Positions 45,340 through 57,709 of a stretch of 64,000 nucleotides of DNA are shown here, in pieces. Both the position numbers and the translations under genes were made by a program. Under the pieces are notes generated by a model, which had not been told where the DNA came from, searched no databases, and saw nothing but the letters and a program-made list of their open reading frames with translations. The stretch covers positions 438,188-502,187 of the forward strand of contig JAMWFC010000065.1 of the NCBI GenBank assembly GCA_027475525.1. The letters are read 5' to 3'. The stretch comes from Macrolepiota albuminosa. Lineage: Eukaryota; Basidiomycota; Agaricomycetes; Agaricales; Agaricaceae. The stretch's first letter is position 1, and each line of letters starts with the position of its first letter.

Positions 45340-46498
45340 ACGTATCCTGCAGCAATTGGGTACGACAGCAAACCTACATCATCTGCATGATTGATGAATT
45401 TGAATACATGTCGTGGGTTGTGTTTGCCCTGACTCACGTCAATGTACATATCTACTTGTGAAAAGGAGAACGCATAGGTTTTACCACCGCCTATAGGTCG
45501 CCTGAGGACACGTTTAGGTTTATGAAGCAATCTTTGACGTCCGAGGGACTTGCGTGCAGACAATCAACCACTCCTACGGGAAGCTCTAGACACAGATAGA
45601 TGCAAATACCCTAATATTCTAAGTCCAGGTACCACAAACGATTTTACTGCAGAAAGGGTTGAGCTAATAACGATGTGTTGGTCCAAACAAGGCCACGTAT
45701 CAGGCAAATGGTATCCACGCAGTAAGGTTTCGACAGCAAACGTAACATTACATACATTGTTTCTCATCATGCGGTTACACAATATAGGACCTAGGTGGCA
45801 TCGGTGCAGGCACACTAGAAAATCATGATGGGACATGAGGGATTGCATCACAAAAAGTCACGTTATCCTGCATCGTTTGAATATCGCCGGAACAGTCAAA
45901 AATCTACAATAATATAACCAGGGCATATAGAACTGACAAAAAACATAGTATTGATTAGGTATGTTGACCCTAAAAAAGGAAAATACCCAATGTGTGTGTG
46001 TCCTGTTGCCCATGGAGTCTTGAATTGCAGATTAGGTATGTTGACCCTAAAAAAGGAAAATACCCAATGTGTGTGTGTCCTGTTGCCCATGGAGTCTTGA
46101 ATTGCAAGATATGTGCACTGATTTGTGCACATATCAAACCGTATAGTAGTATGCCATTCTGTATAGGTACGATAGCATCGCTCAGTATTATAGATCAAGC
46201 ATTGCTCAGCGTTTGACAGAACACATAGGTATTGAGAGCGCGCGGGTTGAATTACTGTAGGCTCCCTGTCGACTGTACATGAGATATGTCGCACCAGATT
46301 AGATACGTGCATACCTTGTGAACGATGCATATTTAAAAACAACGAGCAATATATGGACTGATAGCCAGGCACCGTACACAGACAATCTCATCATTGAAAT
46401 CAATTCACAAGTACAAAACAGGTTACATATGAAGCAACCATCACTATAGTCACCTGATCTAATATTACATCATAACTCAAAACCATCAATGGAGCAAT
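45340..46498. other. No recognised gene right of element A
   Basis: Short minus-strand frames (about 45851-45350) give readable but unrecognised sequence (IGGGKTYAFSFSQVDMYID, FINHADDVGLLSYPI). They are too fragmentary to call. This DNA does not continue the Helitron/solo-LTR sequence seen left of element A. A 77-bp duplication lies at 45953-46106. Confidence 0.4.
45953..46106. repeat. 77-bp tandem duplication
   Basis: Copies at 45953-46029 and 46030-46106 appear identical. Confidence 0.97.
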
Positions 46499-46770
46499 AG
46501 CTTACATAAACCATGTCCAGAGTAGCAGCTTATATAAACCATTGTTGGGGCGGCAGCTTACATAAACCATTGCTGGAGCAACAGCTTACATAAACCACTG
46601 CAAGAGCAACAGCTTACATAAACCACCGCTAGAGCAACAGCTTACATAAACCACTGCTGGAGCAACAGCTTGCATAAGCCACTGCTAGAGCGACAGCTCA
46701 CAAACCACTATTAGAGAGACAGCTTACATAAACCACTACTAGAGCAACAGCTTACATAAACAAGCATTAA
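46499..46770 (+). repeat. 28-bp tandem array, about nine units
   Basis: The unit is AGCTTACATAAACCACTGCT plus GGAGCAAC (28 bp; unit starts at 46555, 46583, 46611 and 46639), with a few substitutions per copy. It is the inverse of the array beside the Helitron (905-1032, 1974-2020) and the same orientation as 59740-59850. Confidence 0.9.
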
Positions 46771-47082
46771 CACAGTAAATACCACCGAAGGTAACATGAC
46801 AAAAGATTCAAAGCATGTTGGAAGTACAATTAAATCCAGTGGGGTAACAAACCATTTATACATAGATTTGCCAAAGAAAAGAAAAATCACTCAGTGAATA
46901 AACAGTCAAACAGACAACGGCTCAACAAAAAGTCTATATCGAGACTATCAAAACAACGCAACACAAAAACGACTGCTAAAAGTAACAAGTAAATGTCCAA
47001 TGGCTAGATGGCTAAGGTCACAACTGAGGTCACAATACGCCCGTCTGCACTGTGCCTCCCAGGCAAAAGGTCGCTGAATGCC

Positions 47083-47104
47083 ATTTTTTTTTTTTTTTTT
47101 TTTT
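47083..47104. other. 22-base T homopolymer
   Basis: An uninterrupted T run just downstream of the 3' end of the following minus-strand gene. On the gene strand it is a poly(A) tract, which could come from an inserted retrocopy or simple slippage. Confidence 0.6.
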
Positions 47105-47148
47105 GGCACAGTCAACCAACAAGGACAAAGAAGCGGCAAAAGCAGGAA

Positions 47149-50100
47149 CTACTTACGCCCCTTGGACTTGGCCTTCCCCTTAGTAGCACCGGTGCAGTCC
47201 ACCACAAGAGCAAGTTCAACAAGACGCATCATGTAAGTAGGGTCGTGCAACACAATGACAAACAGCAAGTTCAAGATGAGATACCTGAAAAACGTGAGAA
47301 CATATTCAAACACAATGAACACCAACGTACTTGTGACCACTAGACTCATACCAGTTGGCACTAAAACCAACACTGACAACAGAACTTTCCAGAACCTCAA
47401 CATTGTTGTTTTCATATAGACACCAAGAAGGAAGAGAATCAAAGTCACTGAGCATAAAACGGAACAGTTGACAGGTTTCTACCCTGCCATCATATACAGG
47501 TACTGAGAAAATGTTAGAACACTATCTGGAAACGAGCATAACAGGAACCTTTTTGATCAAACTCAACGACCGGCTTATACAGATTGGCAACCCCAGCCAA
47601 TTTGAACACAGGAGCATCCATCTCGGTAAACATTGAGTTACTCTTTATACCAGAGGGCCTCTTGGACTTGGAGGTCGTGTACCCACCATCTGAAGTCACA
47701 TCAAATGCAGAACCAACAAAACAACGAATCACGACTCACCAACATTGTATGTAGGGGTTTTACCCTCACCTCGAGTAACAAATGCCACACCATTACTAGA
47801 AATAGTACCTCAAACACCGTCCGGGAGGTTGAAAACACAACCCAAAACAGCAAACTGGCAAAGAGACTCTTGATGGAATTCAACAATCTCGATACGATGC
47901 TGACCATACTTGTCAGACGGACTCCCAACAAGAACAGAACTGTCAAATAAATGCGAGGCAGTTACCACTCCAGAGGTAATACAGACACAGAAGGGACCCG
48001 TCAAATCCCGAAGAGCCAATCGCTGCTTCGGGGCATTGAGTTGGACAGGGTCAGTCCTGGCCAAGTTAACGTAGAAGGCGTGACGATTGAATAAAAGAGA
48101 AGACGACAACGAACTATTGAAAAAGTCATACATAAGAACAGAAAAAAATACAAAACAAGAAGCAAAATGCACGTCCAATTGTCTTCATTCATATGCTCAG
48201 CAATAACACCAATGTGCGCGTAACGGATTTTACCATCACTGTTCATTTTATCATATCCAAAAGGCTGGATTATGAGTTGTTTCCTGACGACAAGTTGAGT
48301 AAATGCAAGCAAAATAGTAGACGTTGGTCCGCACTTAAGGAACGGCAGTCCTTGATAAGTCGACACCATAAACTTTTCTTGGATAGAAGGCTGCATGACC
48401 GCATCCACTGCAAGCTCTTCTGCAGGATTGAGACAAGGATCAATGCTACAGCAAGACATTAACAAATGAGGTACAGAGATGAAGGGAAGAAAATAAAATA
48501 AAATAAAATAAACATGCGGTTCAACAGCATCTGAGCAGACAATTGAAAGCGGAGCAGCCAAAGCAGACAAAACGGGGATGGGAGGCACAGGAGACTCGCC
48601 ATCTTCCAACAATCCATAATCGGGAGCAGAACTATCATTGACAATAAAGTCCGATAGCGTGTCACTATTATTGTCCACAGCATCCCAATTGTCGATGTTA
48701 TCATTGCCCGCCATGACAACAAGAGGCTTTTTAACAAGCGGCCTAGGTACGGGCTGCTTAGCAATCCTATACCAAAGTGAAAAGAACAAAATGAGCACAA
48801 GCAAATAACAGAAGAAACAATTCACACTGACACAACAGGCAAGTCATCATCGTCATCGTCAGACAATTCAACAAGTTTTTTTGGTGCAAATTCGTCATCC
48901 AAATTTGGACTAGCGGCCTTGGCCGCAGCTCCGGCATGCAACCTTTTAGGACTTGATTGGCTTGCAAACAAAGCCTTCTCCGTCATGGTACAGGAGCGCC
49001 TTGAGAGTGCAAAACATAAGGCAAACCACACATGAACACAAACAAATCAGAAATCACGTACACAGCATGACCACTTGACAAGGTCGCATCTTCAGCAGTC
49101 AATCTAGCCATAGCCTGACTACATAGCAGCAGTCAAGCAAAGTAACAAGGAAAACGGAGATACAAACATGACAGGTGTATCAACAGATGGAATGGACACA
49201 GCTCTCTTTTTCTTGGGTGACGGCATGGCAGGAACACTAACAGAACTGACACCAAGACATTAAGTAAAATGATAGTCACAAATACAACAAGTAACACACA
49301 AACCCATCATGCAAAGCAGAAACCTTTTGCTTAGACGGCAACCCGCCATCAATAGACCTAAAGAACATTAGCATTACAGATTACAACACAAAAAGAGTAC
49401 TCACTCACCAGATGGTTCACCTGTTTCAGATCCAGAAGCTGTTGCTGCAGAAACGCTATCAAATATGCTACAATAAGCCGCCTGCTCTCCATCCGGTGCT
49501 TCTGTATTGGGAAGAGGTGCCCCAGTAGCAGGTGCCGTATTAGAATTGGTATGATTGACCTCACGGTCACCTGCAGGGGAATCCTCGACGTTCAAAACAT
49601 CGGGCGCCACGTCCATAGGGTCTGGTTCAGGGGAATTCTCAACGTCACGATTCAAAATAACAGGCGATACGTCCATAGCATCCTCCGACGCACGGATGTT
49701 ATTTGGAGAGGAAGGTACATCGGTTAACTGGTTGAGGTTTTTGGAACCTGTGGTATCTTCTGATGCACGGACAAGTGTGTCTGTACTAGGAGACGGGTCA
49801 ATATGGGAATCATCAGGTGTGACATCCATAAGGTCCCCTAAGTCAATGATATTGTTCAGAGAAGCGGGCAAGTTGTCAAAAAATTGGGCCTCGTAGGTGA
49901 AGACTGCTCATAACCATCAGGCTTGTCGCCAACAGTTGGATGAGGAACATCTATGTGACCCGACGGGCTTGCCAAGCAATTAGAGGGTCCTGGTAAGGCA
50001 TCCGATCCAACAGGGAATGGAGCGGGTCCAAACAACTGGCTTGCATCATTGTCTTGTTGGGTTTTGTTGCTCGTTGAAGTGGTCAATGCAGGAGTCAAAG

Positions 50101-51530
50101 TAGCAAGCGAAGCATTGCAGAGACGCTTCTTAGAAGGGGAAGGGACGGATACAATTTCAATCCAAGCAGGTGCCGCTTTGTTAATTTGATTAGTCAGGGT
50201 ACTCAAAGCAGATGACAACTCGGTTAGCAGGTCACCACCCTGAGCTGCCAAGAATAACACTCGCCATAATGCTTGATCCGCCTCGACGATGATACATGGA
50301 CGTTCGAGCCCTCCAACATGCCTCCAAAGCTTTGGAAGCAATCAGAGTCGCTCAAACAAAATAAAAGGTAGATCAATTTACCTGTAGCAGGGAGTCTTTA
50401 CTGGTTAGTACACCATACTCATGAGGAAGAAGTAACATGAGCAGGAATACAAGTAATGCCAAATAAAGTGTGTTGTGCATAATAGTCGAGCAACCATATG
50501 AACCAGCACTATTGATGGCACTGCCATGCGTGGTATGAAGGTATTTTAATTGATCTTGGTCACTAGACCTGCTTTTGCTATACACATCGAAGACAATGAG
50601 CAGACATTCTAATAAGGACGGGAAGGACAATACTCGTCAACGATGATATTTTCGATTGCCTTGATATCGGACGGTAAATAGAGGTTACCCTGAGGCAACT
50701 TTAATGGACATTCAAACTGATATCAATTAAGATTACCTTCAATAGACAACTCAGATGTAGCGCTTACTGAGGCAACTTTAATGGACATTCAAACTGATAT
50801 CAATTAAGATTACCTTCAATAGACAACTCAGATGTAGCGCTGCACTTGTAAGATTGATTATGGTGTTTTGAACACCCTTATTGCTGACCCGAGAAGTGAG
50901 TTCAGAATACAGCTTCATGCGTGGACCTGTAAGCTTTGGGGTGGGGCGGTCTCTTGGTCGTTCTCCTCTAGATTCGGCATGTATTTTATTCAGATGTTAT
51001 ACGAGGTTTTTATGGAATTTCCTGATAAGGTTTGGGAGTGAGTTTAAAGGGTTTACCAGCTAAAATACAAACTCAATCAATGAAATGGGTAATAGGGATA
51101 AACCTACTGATCGACTATTCTCCGTCATTGGCCCTGAGGTTCGTGGAGGGCGCATCTTATCCTCACACACAAGGGTGTATATGTTGAGTACACGATATGA
51201 CAAAATGACTTTGAAAAAGGCTTTGAGTGCCTTATCTTTTGGTACACAATAAACAGGGACATCATTTATAGTATCTTGAAATATGGAGAATACGTCTGAA
51301 CGGCTAGCAAGAGAAATATTTTTTTCTTCATCAGACAACACATGTGCAAGAGCCTTAAATAGGTCAACAGAGCATGCATGAAAAAAACCTAATCAACTTG
51401 CCGCCACAGGTGTGCTGTCAAAGTGAGAGGACAGGTCAGAAGTGTTAGGAACAACGTCTGAATACCAAGAGTGATTGTAAAACTTAGAGTTGTCAATGCG
51501 AGGGTGGCTAGATAACATTGTACCGTCCAT
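47149..51530 (-). CDS. Unrecognised multi-exon gene
   Basis: The ATG at 51530 (MDGTMLSSHPRIDNSKFY) starts a series of exons separated by short introns. Recognisable coding blocks in order: HVLSDEEKNISLASRSDVFS (about 51320), a helical block at 50341-49860 (LWRVLFLAAQGGDLLTEL), an acidic repeat-bearing block at 49870-49405 (MDVSP/MDVAP units), SSPKRLHAG...LVELSDDDDDD (about 48950), NDNIDNWDAVDNNSD (about 48700), a compact block at 48430-48180 (QEKFMVSTYQGLPFLKCG), one at 48080-47810 (QRLALRDLTGPFCV... RIEIVEFHQES) and a last exon ending KGKAKSKGRK at 47149. The N-terminal half looks disordered and acidic; the C-terminal half looks globular. I do not recognise the family. Exon borders are approximate. 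A 77-bp duplication lies at 50690-50843, between coding blocks. Confidence 0.55.
50690..50843. repeat. 77-bp tandem duplication
   Basis: Copies at 50690-50766 and 50767-50843 appear identical. Confidence 0.97.
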
Positions 51531-51744
51531 GGTGACAATTGCAGAACAAGAACAGATTGAACAATCAAATACAAATCATACAATAACGATAAATATACAT
51601 AACTATTTGTCAGCTGTTGCAGGAGCTGAGACTGTCACGTTTGGCACTTTCTGATGTAACCAGTTCTGGAACCAGCAGTTTATTCTAGAATAGAGCATGG
51701 GAAGACTTTATATAACGTGACCTGACAGATCTGCGGCAATCCCC

Positions 51745-52903
51745 ATGCACCCACGAGCAGTTTCATTGTCAGCATCCGCTCTCATGGGAGTCGCTCAAGC
51801 ATGCGTTGTCGACATTCAAAGTGCTAGGTATGTCTCCTCTCACCCGCACGGCTATATGTTCTGAAAACATCATATAGTCACACTGGCGGGTCATATGCAG
51901 CCAAATGCAAATGTGGGTAAAGTCGGCATATAGACGAAAGACTACGTGTCTCCAGGACTACGGGGCAGTTTGTTCTTATTAGTTCTTTCTAGGTTTGACA
52001 GCATTGACATCGTTGGATCACAGCTGATTATAAGCTTTGGAATTGGCGATTGAATATCCTACGTCTCAAACACAGGAGAAGAATGTAAAGCATAAAAACT
52101 TGCTCACTTTCCCTTCCTCTCACAATTCAGGCGAAAAAATGAAAAGCCCCGATTTGATATTGACACAGGTACGAAGTTGTCCATTACTTTTTCTTTAATA
52201 ACAAACATCTATGAATTATTCATTATCCTGCTAGATATCAAGGAATCGGAGTCACCGTTTCTATTTCTTGCCCACGATCTTCCCCCCCCCCCCTTGGCCT
52301 CTGTTACAGGACTCAGCAGGGCAGAACATCATTAACCATTGTGCTCACACTGCATCGGCATTAATGTAAGCCACTCAAATTTGATGGTTATTCCTGTGCA
52401 TGGTCACTGAACACCATGTCATTTAAACGCAGCCAGGGATGCAAAAGACTGTCTGTCCTTCTTTGCCAACATATAATTCTCACCAATCACTCTAAAGGTC
52501 TCTGGATTTCTCAGGCGGTACCTTTGTTCATCCACGCATAAAACTTGGGTATGGCCAGGACCATCCTCTTGGTGCTAAATCTGTGATAGAGCTTGTAGAA
52601 TTGACTGCTTTGCATTATCCCATCCATACCTTCAGTGTACATCCTCACGCTCAAGCTTCATGGTATCTGAGAACAAAGGTTCCTAATATTTTTACCTCAG
52701 CCGATCTCATTGTACCTGGATATAACCCAACCAGAGACGCAGAAAATATTAGGAACACAATGAATGTATTTGGTACTAATGACAATGTCTGTATGTCATC
52801 ATGGTATCCCGCTAGTCCTCATCCCACGCCTTCAATATCCTTTTTCAATAATATCCACTCTCGTGCCCCTGTCAGCAATGAAGATGTAGATGGTCTGGAA
52901 TAG
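51745..52903 (+). CDS. Unrecognised spliced gene
   Basis: The ATG at 51745 opens MHPRAVSLSASALMGVAQAC (27 codons plus two bases) with donor GTATGT at 51828. The next exon (from about 52131, after TTCAG) joins in frame with KNEKPRFDID and ends at GTACGA. A third runs from about 52237 into a 12-base C run near 52281 and on to SAGQNIINHCAHTASALM with a GTAAGC donor. The last large exon (about 52515-52903) encodes GTFVHPRIKLGYG, VIELVELTALHYPIHTF, ADLIVPGYNPTRDAENI, SSWYPASPHPTPS and a TAG. The sequence is well-formed but not assigned to a family. A short frame after 52930 (RPSWFYITWL) may be a further exon if the TAG is spliced out. It is divergent from the minus-strand gene ending upstream, 215 bp between starts. 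Confidence 0.5.
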
Positions 52904-55900
52904 GTTCGTTATGGCTTATGGCTCACAGCTTGTCAACGTGCTGGACAAAGAGACCATCATGGTTTTATATTACATGGTTAGTGCCTTCGTGCTCTTGCCA
53001 CGGGACTTCAGCAATGCTAATGCGTAGGCGACATATTTGGGATAAAATGCTGCATAAGACTTGTTGGCTATGCTCCAAACACATTATTTTGATAATAGGA
53101 CGTGCATACAAGCTCAAACCCGCGTGCAGATGCTCCAAGGACCATGCGAGGGCTAATATCAGCCAACGGGAGCGATGATGATGCAGGGATGGGTTTTATG
53201 TGATCAATCATTGCGTCATACTTGTAAACTGCATCCCGACCTCATGATTTCTATTCTAGGACATGCCAAATATATTCCAAACCACGTGTGGAGGCATCAA
53301 AGATAACAAAGAGAGCTGATGTTGGCTGTTTTAAGGCCAATGGGAGCAACGTTGAGGTGCAGGCAGGGCACAATGTATCTAACCTGCGTACAGGGACATC
53401 AAGGATGACAAAGGGGGACAACATTGGCGTTGGCCATTTAAAGGCCAACGGGAGCGACGTTGAGGTGCAGGTAGGGTATTCGTGACTGTCATGTGTGATT
53501 TGATGCATTGGGATTGTCACGGCATCCCAGACGTTGCCCAGCGTGAACGCTTTATTTGACGTTATTTTCGACCTCACAACGTCCATGAATTGCTCTTCGA
53601 CTTTTGATGAATCATTGCATGCGGTTTCCCAAACCGTCGACGGTGATCCATTGCATAAAATCAGAAAAAGGGGAGGCAGAGTGATTGGTGTGGTTCAAGG
53701 CATGAAGTAAGTGGCCTTGTGCCTTCTTTTTTTTTGCTCTGACAGCCTGATAAATGGTCAGGCGTGCGTACGTGTACGTTGTTGGCTTATTGAAGCGCTG
53801 CAAGGGAGTTATGGGGAGGAAAGCACCCAATTGTTACAACAGACAGGTTCGTTGCATTTTTTTCGCTATGATTGGTCAAATCAACCCATTTACAGGGTAT
53901 GAATGCGAGGCCACGTTGCACAGGTATGTATCTATTCCTGTATGGCGGCCATGTCAACGCAAACACATTCTACGCATACAGGGACGACAATGAGAACTGA
54001 AGACTGGTTTTTCAAAATTATGATATTTTTTTGATACATTTATGCCTTTTTTTTATATTATGGTTACGGACATCAATCTATACAGTTTTGATACTGACGT
54101 CTACATAAACGTTGACAAAATCTATTCATTTACTTCTAAATTACCGTACCCTCAAATGTCGTGCTGGCATGTCACGCTGACACTGCCACGTCCACACAGC
54201 ATCACCTTTCTGACAACCCGTAGACCTCAGTCTTGCCGTGCGTCGCAGCAGCCCATCTCCTTTGATTATATAAAGGGAGAAGAAACCTACAAAGACAAAG
54301 TGTGACAGGAATGGATGGAAGAAGAACACTGCAGACGCACAATAGCACCTGAGGCACAGTAAGTCAGATAATTGAAAACTGGTAGGTTACACGGCTAATA
54401 TTTTTAAGCAAAAAAAAATTCCTTCAATTCCATACAACCTCAATCGATTCTAGATCTCGGAATATAGTGTTGGCTTGTCAGTGCTTTGCAAGGCGCCAAT
54501 ACAAGAACCGCAAAAACAATAATGTATTTCGCATATTTGTACTACAGAGCGGGGTAGCAATGTACGTACCTAAGAACGAGATGGATCAAAGTAAGGAATG
54601 CATTCTAAGGGGAATGACTACTTGTAGCCAGTGTGGTCATGTGTGTATCGTGATTTGTATTGGTAGCGGCTAGATCTCGGACGCCCTGCAACAGTGCATA
54701 ATAGGTGCATACCTTAGCCAGATTCAAATTGTCTGCTATGGTTTCTGACTGATGAGTCTACTTACTGTGTCGATATATATTTAAGACATATACAAACAGA
54801 TCCCTCCCAATGATAACTAACTCCACACAACAAAGGATAGCTTCCGACCTCACTGCATATGGACCTGCAAATTGTCCAGCTAGTCCTACCAATTGATCCC
54901 AGTGTGCCTTGAGCGGGCTTAATCTGCAAACCTCTCAAAACTGGCACAAATCAAAAGCACACTCAAAACACTCAACGTCACAAGGCGCGGACATGCTTTG
55001 GCATAAGCTCTCATACCCATCTCGTGTGCCCCATGCTCCTCAGACTCATGAGTGCTTGGCCACTCTCTTACATCATTAATATTGACCAAAACCTTCCTCA
55101 CCGAGTAGAGATTTTGAATACTGTTGTATGGAGCTAGAAAGAAAAGGTTGTTTCAAAGTTAGGCCTCGGATGGCTGCATCTAACAAAGAACCCAAATGCA
55201 TTGAAAACCAGTCAGATTCTTAGTGTACTGACAGGCACAGTTTCTACGACTGCACAATGCCAGATCTGATCCCCTTTGCATCTACTCTTTCCACTTGGCA
55301 CCACAACCGGCCCTCAACCTTTCTGGCCTATGGAGTGGTGCACAATCTCTGCACACCTCGGTCGTGCATGATACTCTTTCCAAAGACGCGCCGTGGAAAA
55401 AGGTATTTGTGTTGTCACAGGCCCCAGTCTACTATCACACCCTGATTAATCTATCTAAAAAACTCGATGAGGATATGTTAGATAAGGTCAGTATCCATCA
55501 ATTCCGCTGCCACTAGAAATATCATGTGCGATACTTGTCATACACGTCAACTGACCCAAGGTGAGGGGTCAACGATAGACAGTCACCCGATTTGTCGTTT
55601 ACGACTGAGCTGGCATCTGCTTGAAAATCCGTCTATAAGCGGTATTTCTGAGACCCTTTCAATCAGTAGGCATGGGACCTGTGCCATGACAGGTAGAAGA
55701 AAAATGGAGAGAGCCTTCACCTACTATATGCGACCCAGCCTCTGCCAAACATGGACCATGCCGAAGACGGCTTGGAATCTCAAGGTAAGAGTCTGACCAC
55801 ATGGAGGACTCGCTAACTATGTGGTCAAGAGGCCTCCGAAAAGGATTCTTACTTTAGGACTTACATAAATAACAGTCATCAATAGGGATGGGCCGTTGCA

Positions 55901-56073
55901 GTGCATGGCAATACCAAGGTCTACAGTAGAGTTTTGTCAATGACTGTTTATAAAATTGAATAGTCAAAAAGAGATCAATAGCACAATTACTGAAGCAGAA
56001 AGAGAAATTTTAGCTACTATTTATATGAAACTTGAGCTCAAATTTAAATGAGTTGAGCTTTTGAGTGAGTTTG
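52904..56073. other. Gene-poor region
   Basis: No confident gene over about 3.2 kb. Around 53320-53480 there is a diverged tandem repeat of roughly 110 bp (GTTGAGGTGCAGG core) that is unrelated to the 77-bp copies. Between 55260 and 55800 there are plus-strand frames with donor-like sites (VFVLSQAPVYYHTLINLSKK at about 55410, ending near GTCAGT) that may be exons of an unrecognised or decayed gene. Confidence 0.4.
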
Positions 56074-56372
56074 TGTTGGGAGATATTCCAACAGTGGCTT
56101 AGTAGAATGTCTCTCAACAGTTTGAAGAGAGGGGTTTTCCAATGATTGAGGAAGTTGATCATATATATTAGTGTTTATCAACATAAATCTAAGAATTGGA
56201 TAGCATGATATGTATTAATAAGTAGACAAATAAAACATAGAGACTTAACTTCAAAGCCTTTAATTTTCATTATTGTTTTTGTAGGCATAGAAGATATTGA
56301 CATCAATATGACTTCTGAGGATTAGAGGCAACTTTTTAAGACTACAAGTAATATTTGCCCTCAAATATTACA
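56074..56372 (+). repeat. Copia-like LTR, probably a 5' LTR remnant
   Basis: It begins TGTTGGGAGATATTCCAACA, the palindromic start common in Copia LTRs, and ends CAAATATTACA. It is followed by TTGGTGACAGACC, close to the initiator-tRNA-type primer-binding site TGGTATCAGAGC. No target duplication and no internal pol genes were found, so only this end survives. Length is 299 bp. Confidence 0.45.
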
Positions 56373-56427
56373 TTGGTGACAGACCAGATAAATCTCCTGC
56401 TGCTGGCCTATGATCTATCTGCTCTTT

Positions 56428-56836
56428 TCATGCCAGTGCTGTTGACAGACCAGCTGCAGTCAACAGATCAGGTTGTTCTTTGCCCTTACTTTGTTCTCCC
56501 CCTCTTCCACTTTTCTGGGCCCATTTATTTGCACTGTTCTTCAACTGCCTAGTCATATCCTTGTCAGAAAACTTGCTCTGGAGTAGTGGAATGACTTTGT
56601 TGATGAAACTTCTCCTGGCATCAAGGAAGAGTTTCTTATCATCTTTTATCTGGCTGACCATCAGCCACATGTCAGTCTACAGGACAACTGTTAGTGCATG
56701 TATATTAGAAAGAAGTGCTTGCATTTTACCAAGTTCTTCAGCTGTCTTTTGAGTTTACCAAGGTCTCTCCTGTGAACAAGGTATAATACTCAAACATCTG
56801 TGTCAACAACCCATTGGTAGAGTTCAGCATTAGACA
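56428..56836 (-). pseudogene. Small decayed gene fragment, unrecognised
   Basis: From MSNAELYQWVVDTDV (about 56836) the reading shifts frame and passes stops to KMQALLSNIHALTVV. It then runs in one open frame from 56670 to 56428 (IKDDKKLFLDARRSFINKV, then a Lys/Gln-rich tail). The helical, charged composition resembles transposon-associated proteins, but no family is recognised. Confidence 0.35.
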
Positions 56837-56839
56837 TGG

Positions 56840-57550
56840 TGGATAGAGGATTAAAGAAACAAATGAAAATTTTACACAAAGCAAGTTCTGAAAATAGATA
56901 TCATGTGACCCTGTTTAAATTACAAAAGAAGTTTGATTTATTGCTTGACAAACCTTACTTTGTTTTTATTAGAATCATGCAAACTGGTGTAGGATTTAGT
57001 ACTCTTGATTTAGAGGCCAGGGACTGCCTGGGTTTAATACCATCCACCTACTAAGCCAGGGACTAAACTGGCCATTCAGCTTCTAGTTACAGGGCATATG
57101 GTTTGCTGATGCCTAAGTATGGATTCCCATGTGTTCCCACTCTACACCTTGTCTTTCAGCCTACCAACTTGCTTCTGGTCACATTGTCAGAGTTGGAGTT
57201 GTTTAAACAGGCTTTATTTTGCAATCTGGCTCTGCCTTCCTACTACCAAAGACTAATGCCACTGACTAGCCAATCAGAGGAGAGATAGCCCATCCCAATG
57301 GTTGGCTTATGATCAGGACAATTTCTCTGCTTATTGTTTCTATCTTCTCAGTGCATTGCTGCATTTGAGGATAGATCCTAATTCTATTCAGCACCATGAT
57401 AAGGAGTAGAGATATTTCCCCTGCAAACTAACTTTACTAAGGCAAGACTCCCAATCACATGATTATACTGCCAAATATGCCCTCCAAGAGCAGAGATATC
57501 TTCTCATCAAACTGACTTTATAAAGGCCAGACTCTTGTATGACATATGAC
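56840..57550. other. AT-rich spacer
   Basis: No gene is supported. It contains a duplicated motif of the type AGATATCTCTGCTCTTGGAG / AATATCTCTACTCCTT on the minus strand, about 90 bp apart, which may be part of the SINE body called next. Confidence 0.35.
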
Positions 57551-57559
57551 ACTGTATTC

Positions 57560-57665
57560 ACAGGGCTTTACAGTACTCATGCATGTGCAGGAATTGAACC
57601 CACAACCTCCAGAGCAGGAGCATGTACCCAATAATACAGACCAGATAACTGTTAGGCCACCTGTT
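57560..57665 (-). mobile_element. tRNA-derived SINE candidate (head region)
   Basis: On the minus strand TGGCCTAACAGTTATCTGG resembles an RNA polymerase III A box. GGTTCAATTCC, about 59 bases on, matches the B box. This spacing fits a class II tRNA (Leu/Ser type). The seven bases before the A box and the bases after the T arm do not pair as an acceptor stem, so it is not a functional tRNA gene. The body would extend to lower coordinates; its end was not found. Confidence 0.4.
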
Positions 57666-57709
57666 CAGTGACTAATCTATTGTTCCCATGAAACAGTTGT
57701 CCCATACTA

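Noticed and set aside
46499..46770. CRISPR array
   Set aside because: The 28-bp units are contiguous with no unique spacers, and the genome is eukaryotic.
53320..53480. Another assembly-type duplication
   Set aside because: The copies are diverged and about 110 bp apart, so this is an old natural repeat.
57585..57660. Functional tRNA gene
   Set aside because: B- and A-box-like motifs are present, but no acceptor stem pairs.
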